This document shows, piece after piece, positions 28,884-29,736 of a DNA stretch of 29,736 nucleotides. Every line of letters begins with the position of its first letter. Position 1 is the first letter of the stretch. The notes below the pieces were generated by a model. It was not told the origin of the DNA. It saw nothing but the letters and a program-made list of their open reading frames with translations, and searched no databases. Source of the stretch: JBQTII01 sp052387905 (lineage in GTDB: Bacteria > Actinomycetota > Actinomycetes > Sporichthyales > Sporichthyaceae). The position numbers were made by a program, and so were the translations under genes. The stretch is taken from NCBI GenBank assembly GCA_052387905.1, contig JBQTIR010000026.1, forward strand, positions 1 through 29,736, written 5' to 3'.

Positions 28884-29281
28884 GACAGCCGTTCCTCCGC
28901 CAGCCACGACCACGACTCCGCGGCGACCTCGTAGCAACCGGCACTGTCGATGTAGATCATGAAGTGCCGAATCACCCACCGGCCCCACGTCTCACCAGGC
29001 TCGGCGGTCAACAACTCGCTCACCCAGCCCGACCCGGCGACCTCAGCCAACGTGTCGTAGACGTCCTCGACGTGCCAGGCCGTGCAGTGACCCTCGGCGC
29101 GGAACCGGAAGGCACGGACCCTCCCGAACCGCAGACCCCCACGCAGGCGCTCGCCCTCACGCTCGAAGTCGAACCGCATCACCGCCTCCCCGCCCGGGAA
29201 CTCGAACACCGGCTCCGAAAGCAACGCCGTCGAGGCCACCGGCAACGTCACCAGCGCGACCTTCTCGCCCACCTCGATCAC
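28880..29281 (-). CDS. probable immunity protein of the RHS toxin
   Basis: A 133-residue acidic, soluble protein with a beta-rich first half (VALVTLPVASTALLSEPVFEF, RAFRFRAEGHCTAWHV) and a second half with Trp and Tyr residues (ETWGRWVIRHFMIYIDSAGCYEVAAESWSWLAEERL). I do not recognise a named family. The GTG start at 29279-29281 overlaps the toxin stop as GTGA, and the stop overlaps kptA in the same way. A small acidic gene fused by translation to the 3' end of an RHS toxin gene is the standard place for the cognate immunity protein. The assignment is by context. Confidence 0.65.
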   Translation of the reverse strand: MIEVGEKVALVTLPVASTALLSEPVFEFPGGEAVMRFDFEREGERLRGGLRFGRVRAFRFRAEGHCTAWHVEDVYDTLAEVAGSGWVSELLTAEPGETWGRWVIRHFMIYIDSAGCYEVAAESWSWLAEERLS

Positions 29282-29736
29282 CCCGGGAACTCGTAACCGG
29301 AGCTGGACAGTCGATTGCGGCTCAACTGACCGGAGACCAAGCTCTCGTACACGTCATCCCCAGTCCGGTTGATCACGTTCCACTGGCCGCGCGGAATCCC
29401 TGCCCGGGTCAACGCCTGCGCCGAGCGCGTGTTCGAGATCAGCGTGGTGCCGTCGCGGACCACGACGTTGATCGGCACGTCCTTGGGCGACAACACCCCC
29501 GTCCGCAGATCTCCCGCCACGTCGTCGATCGTCCGACCACTGAACAAACCCCCGCTGCTGAACTTCTCGCTGAAGGACTTCTGAGCGAACCGCCCCGCAC
29601 CGATATCCACGCCGGTTTCTGCGGCGTTCGTGCCGCCACGACCAAACAGTTTACCGAGGCCTTTAAGCCCTTGGCGGAGGACGCTCTTGCCGCCGTTGGC
29701 GGTGCCGAGGAAGGGCACGGCTGTGGCGGCGGCCGC
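29278..29736 (-). CDS. RHS-type polymorphic toxin, C-terminal toxin tip (5' part outside window)
   Basis: The frame is open from the right edge to TGA 29278-29280; 152 residues are visible. They start AAAATAVPFLGTANGG, the usual linker after an RHS core, and end with a compact domain: RFAQKSFSEKFSSGGLFSGR, TIDDVAGDLRTGVLSPKDVP, INVVVRDGTTLISNTRSAQA and LTRAGIPRGQWNVINRTGDD. The pattern 'DD.A..LR.G.l...dVPI.VV.RDG.tLI.NTRS..AL..AGI' resembles the ParB/sulfiredoxin fold, but that is a by-eye suggestion. The GTG at 29716-29718 could start a short ORF, yet the open frame and linker-like residues upstream show that this is the end of a larger gene. Confidence 0.75.
   Translation of the reverse strand, partial: AAAATAVPFLGTANGGKSVLRQGLKGLGKLFGRGGTNAAETGVDIGAGRFAQKSFSEKFSSGGLFSGRTIDDVAGDLRTGVLSPKDVPINVVVRDGTTLISNTRSAQALTRAGIPRGQWNVINRTGDDVYESLVSGQLSRNRLSSSGYEFPG

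Noticed and set aside
1..29736. tRNA, rRNA and CRISPR arrays
   Set aside because: Looked for cloverleaf-like arms with a TTC loop, rRNA-like stretches and regularly spaced repeats on both strands; none was found by eye.

Overview
The window is chromosomal DNA of a high-GC actinomycete. Signs are the strong GC bias at third codon positions, many GTG starts (and a TTG start for pdxS), GTGA stop/start overlaps, genes for phosphatidylinositol mannoside synthesis (pgsA-patA-pimA), and a gene order that matches, from memory, the aspS - glyoxalase II - ppi - rel - apt - secF - secD - yajC - ruvBAC - yebC - pdxT - pdxS - pimA - patA - pgsA block of Mycobacterium and relatives. Genus cannot be fixed; the pimA block argues for a PIM-making lineage.

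Layout. 1-1503: 3' end of a DUF222/HNH endonuclease gene, a small unknown ORF and, on the minus strand, an MNT-HEPN toxin-antitoxin pair whose first codon lies inside a perfect 12-bp-arm palindrome. 1552-4021 (minus): aspS preceded by a metallo-beta-lactamase-fold hydrolase. 4262-6657 (plus): a membrane-anchored cyclophilin and a DUF349 protein. 6729-12910 (minus): yajC-secD-secF-apt-rel, i.e. protein export, purine salvage and (p)ppGpp metabolism. 13157-17945 (minus): pdxS-pdxT (pyridoxal phosphate), yebC, then ruvC-ruvA-ruvB with a LexA-type SOS box in front of ruvC. 18091-18944 (plus): a VapBC-like pair (RHH-type antitoxin, PIN toxin) with an operator-overlapping, apparently leaderless promoter. 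18952-22336 (minus): pgsA-patA-pimA and a LemA-like membrane protein. 22591-24747 (plus): an EF-G paralogue (FusA2 type), closed by a 19-bp hairpin.

From 24813 to the right edge the region becomes accessory. It holds the 3' remnant of an XRE-type regulator, a fragment of an RHS core, an IS3-family element cut by an IS30-family element (3-bp duplication CAG), an intact XRE regulator starting 6 bp after the IS3 end, and then on the minus strand the C-terminal tip of an RHS polymorphic toxin, a probable immunity gene and a KptA (RNA 2'-phosphotransferase) gene. The last three are joined by GTGA overlaps. The RHS tip - immunity - KptA operon is the most interesting candidate system: a nucleic-acid 2'-phosphate eraser or ADP-ribosyltransferase coupled to a contact-type toxin.

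How genes work together: yajC-secD-secF form the Sec accessory complex; ruvABC the Holliday junction machine under SOS control; pdxST the PLP synthase; pgsA-patA-pimA the first steps of PI/PIM synthesis. No rRNA, tRNA or CRISPR array was seen.
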